Shown in pieces: positions 62,146 through 64,000 of a DNA stretch of 64,000 nucleotides (within the stretch, counting starts at the first letter, position 1; each line of letters starts with the position of its first letter). Made by a program: the position numbers and the translations under genes. Origin of the DNA: Flammeovirgaceae bacterium (GTDB lineage: Bacteria > Bacteroidota > Bacteroidia > Cytophagales > Cyclobacteriaceae); contig JAIYCV010000029.1 in assembly GCA_027487845.1 (NCBI GenBank), positions 94,284 to 158,283 of the forward strand. The letters are read 5' to 3'. The notes below the pieces were generated by a model. That model had not been told where the DNA came from, did no database searches, and saw only the letters and a list, made by a program, of their open reading frames with translations.

Positions 62146-62784
62146 ATGGCCTTGGGAAGAATTATATTATTCGCTTTATTGATTACTGAATTCGGAGCTG
62201 TGACGGCTCAGAAAAGGAAACTTGTGATCGCAGATTTTGAGTTGAAGACCTCTACTTCAGGATGGTGGCGAGACAATCACCATGTGAAATTTACCTATGG
62301 AGAGAAACCTGAAAATCAGCCGTCTATCTTGTCCAAAACGTGCCTCCATGTTCGGTGGGATTCAATTTCGAATTCAAAGCCCTTTACTTGGTTCACGGAT
62401 TTAAAGGCAGATACGTTTGCTGTGGAAGGTATGCAAAAAGAGTGGAAAAATTTTAAACAGAATACGTGGATATCGTTCTGGTATAAAGTTGGAACGGGTG
62501 ACTCTCTGATGTTTCATTATTTAGTTTTGAGCAAAGGACACACCAGCAAGTGGGGTGCTAAGAAAATGACTGCCGCAACAGCCACTAAATGGACGTTTGT
62601 GAAAGTTAAGTTCGCAGATTTGCAATATGATAATTGGGGCAAGATCACAGCCGATTTTGATTTGAATTCTGATGCCGTAAAATGCTTTGAAATTGGCCTT
62701 CGTTCTTCCGCCACAAGTCCAAAGGGTTATATCGAAGCTTGGTTCGATGATATAGTGCTTACCAATTATGAGCCTTTTGAATAG
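62146..62784 (+). CDS. secreted protein of carbohydrate-binding-like fold
   Basis: 212 aa from the ATG at 62146; a TTG at 62128 would add 6 residues. Signal peptide at 1-21 (ending VTAQK). The mature protein is a single beta-sandwich-like domain: VIADFELKTSTSGWW, TWISFWYKVGTGDSLMFHYLVLSKG, WTFVKVKFADLQYDN and GLRSSATSPKGYIEAWFDDIVL. The last segment (AWFDDIVL) is common in CBM-like/galactose-binding domains. It may bind polysaccharide; ligand unknown. The 189 bp downstream hold no gene. Confidence 0.7.
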   Translation: MALGRIILFALLITEFGAVTAQKRKLVIADFELKTSTSGWWRDNHHVKFTYGEKPENQPSILSKTCLHVRWDSISNSKPFTWFTDLKADTFAVEGMQKEWKNFKQNTWISFWYKVGTGDSLMFHYLVLSKGHTSKWGAKKMTAATATKWTFVKVKFADLQYDNWGKITADFDLNSDAVKCFEIGLRSSATSPKGYIEAWFDDIVLTNYEPFE

Positions 62785-62973
62785 GTAGTTGTCTGACTGT
62801 AACTAGTTTGTTAGCATATGCAACTGAACCGACCCTCTAATAACTCCGACTTTTTAATCGAACGGCTATGCCAGTTCTCGCATTTACCAGTTCTAAATCA
62901 ATAATCAGCCTCTCGAATAATAAGTCTGCTTGCTCCTTTATTATTGAATAAATTTCTTGCTAATCGTACTGTT

Positions 62974-63957
62974 ATGAAAGCGAATTGTTTTTTATCCTAT
63001 TTTCTACTGACGCTATGCATCGGGGCCATCGCTCAACCCAACCGCCTTCGTATAAAAGGACTTTCAGATCAAGTTGAAGTAATACGTGATATTTACGGGG
63101 TAAACCATATCTATGCCTCTAATGAGCACGATTTGTTTTTTGCTCAAGGCTATTGTGCTGCGAAAGATCGATTGTTTCAGTTTGAGCTGTGGAGAAGGCA
63201 AGCGACTGGCACAATAGCTGAGGTTCTTGGAACGCGCGAAGTAAAGCGCGATCAAGGGGCTCGCCTTTTTAAATTCAGAGGTGACTTAAAAAAGGAGTTG
63301 AATCATTATCATCCGCATGGCGAGCAAATTGTAACTGCTTTTGTTGAAGGCATTAATGCATTTGTGAACCAGGCCAATAAAAATCCAAAGTTATTGCCCT
63401 TAGAGTTTAGGTTGCTTGGCATTAGGCCAGGCTTGTGGACGCCCGAAGTGGTGATTTCCCGTCATCAGGGTTTGTTGGGTAACATTACCGATGAAGTTAT
63501 TTACGGACGGGCCGTGTCCGCGATGGGTATCGATAAGCTAAAGGACTTACAGAAGTTTGAACCGGGCGATCCTTCGCTGGTTATAGATCCTAGCATCAAC
63601 AAAGAACTTTTATTTGATAATGTGATTGAATTATATGACGCTTTTCGAAAGCCTATTACTTTTTTGCCCAAAGACGTGGTGACCTCCGCGAACAAGAATA
63701 AGAAAAAAGTAAAAGAGGCCATTAATGGCGATGATTATGCCTACAATCTGCTGATGAACACCGAGCATGAAACAATAGGAAGCAATAATTGGATTGTGAG
63801 TGGTTCTCGTTCTGAAAGTGGCTTGCCGATGTTGGCAAATGACCCACATCGCACCATCGTTGCCCCATCACTTCGTTATATGGTTCATTGGTCTCAATCG
63901 TTAGTTGAAACTATGCGCTTTCAGCGCAAGACTTTCAGTTGCTACACAAATGTCTAA
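62974..63957 (+). pseudogene. penicillin acylase family protein, frame lost near the right edge
   Basis: From the ATG at 62974 there is a signal peptide (1-20) and a good alpha-chain: VIRDIYGVNHIYASNEHDLFFAQGY, RLFQFELWRRQATGTIAEVLG, then the autocleavage/nucleophile site ETIGSNNWIVSG (Ser270) and MLANDPHRTIVAPSLRYMVH. In relatives the beta-chain continues for ~450 residues (HLVAPGW...). Here the frame turns into WSQSLVETMRF and stops at 63957. Either an insertion or a rearrangement breaks the gene at about 63889; the N-terminal 305 residues look intact. A TTG at 62944 is a weaker start. Confidence 0.75.
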
Positions 63958-64000
63958 CTTTACTTTGTGAGTAAAGAACAGCGAATTGGCAGCCATACAG
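63889..64000. other. unidentified sequence interrupting the penicillin acylase gene
   Basis: The last 112 bp do not continue the acylase in any plus-strand frame. They contain a hairpin TGCGCT-TTC-AGCGCA near 63914-63928 and a second (CTTTAC...GTAAAG near 63959-63977), and end in an open GTG frame (VSKEQRIGSHT) that leaves the window. This could be the end of a mobile element, but I see no transposase. Confidence 0.4.

Overview
The window is chromosomal DNA of a member of the Bacteroidota, most likely of the order Cytophagales. The evidence is AT-rich DNA (about 40% GC by eye), -7 boxes of the TAnnTTTG type, few Shine-Dalgarno sites, type IX secretion (T9SS) tail signatures, phylum-typical families (IPExxxVDY, DUF3667, HHH/PorV-like pair, NFACT/RqcH, VF530) and the block DUF177-rpmF-fabH-efp-accB-accC. 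Most of it is ordinary core genome; I saw no rRNA, tRNA, CRISPR array, complete insertion sequence or prophage.

Region by region. 1-2.7 kb: a leftward group with a BNR-repeat secreted protein that runs off the left edge, a small lipoprotein and a secreted protein with a glutamine-amidotransferase-like core. 2.8-4.7 kb: a MacB/FtsX-type permease and an SGNH hydrolase. 4.7-10.8 kb (leftward): fatty-acid initiation and translation genes accC, accB, efp, fabH, rpmF, DUF177, then a TerB-like gene and pdxA. 10.8-15 kb (rightward): rsmA, mgtE, a membrane-anchored pentapeptide-repeat protein, greA, a HIT protein. 15.2-17.6 kb: a GMC oxidoreductase with its gluconate-dehydrogenase-subunit-3-like partner. 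17.6-19.6 kb: an RRM protein, a thioredoxin-reductase-like ferredoxin reductase and a 2Fe-2S ferredoxin. 19.6-22.5 kb: an eroded accessory patch with two families of dispersed hairpin repeats, a DUF3667 membrane protein, a hypothetical gene and remnants of an FN3 protein and a DNA methylase. 22.5-29.7 kb: an orphan histidine kinase, three outer-membrane-type proteins and lgt. 29.7-36 kb: nadE, rnc, fabF and acpP (leftward), then an IPExxxVDY gene and pyk. 36-39.7 kb: a DUF1624 membrane protein, a 42-bp tandem repeat, a GC-richer FN3 gene, an orphan T9SS tail, a putative barrel protein and a broken lipocalin-like gene. 39.7-50.4 kb: rqcH, an MBL phosphodiesterase, Uma2, miaA, and glycan genes (three glycosyltransferases, a flippase, a methyltransferase) around ruvC. 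50.4-64 kb: small conserved genes, a YHS protein, a patatin, an addAB-like repair pair, a phosphoesterase, a degenerate receiver protein, a secreted protein, and a penicillin acylase whose frame is lost at the right edge.

Working together: accB/accC make malonyl-CoA, FabH starts and FabF extends the chain on AcpP, and Lgt uses the resulting phospholipid to lipidate exported proteins. RsmA, Rnc, EF-P, L32, RqcH and MiaA serve ribosome assembly, elongation, rescue and tRNA modification. AddAB and RuvC handle recombinational repair.

I did not find a convincing new multi-gene system. The items most worth a second look are an EF-P with Asn at the normally modified loop tip, a receiver domain with Glu in place of the phospho-acceptor Asp, a three-unit 42-bp tandem repeat with helically phased A-tracts, a Cys-containing amidotransferase-like secreted family, and a set of gene remnants at 19.8, 22.0, 38.4, 39.5 and 63.9 kb that show turnover of surface, modification and secreted genes.
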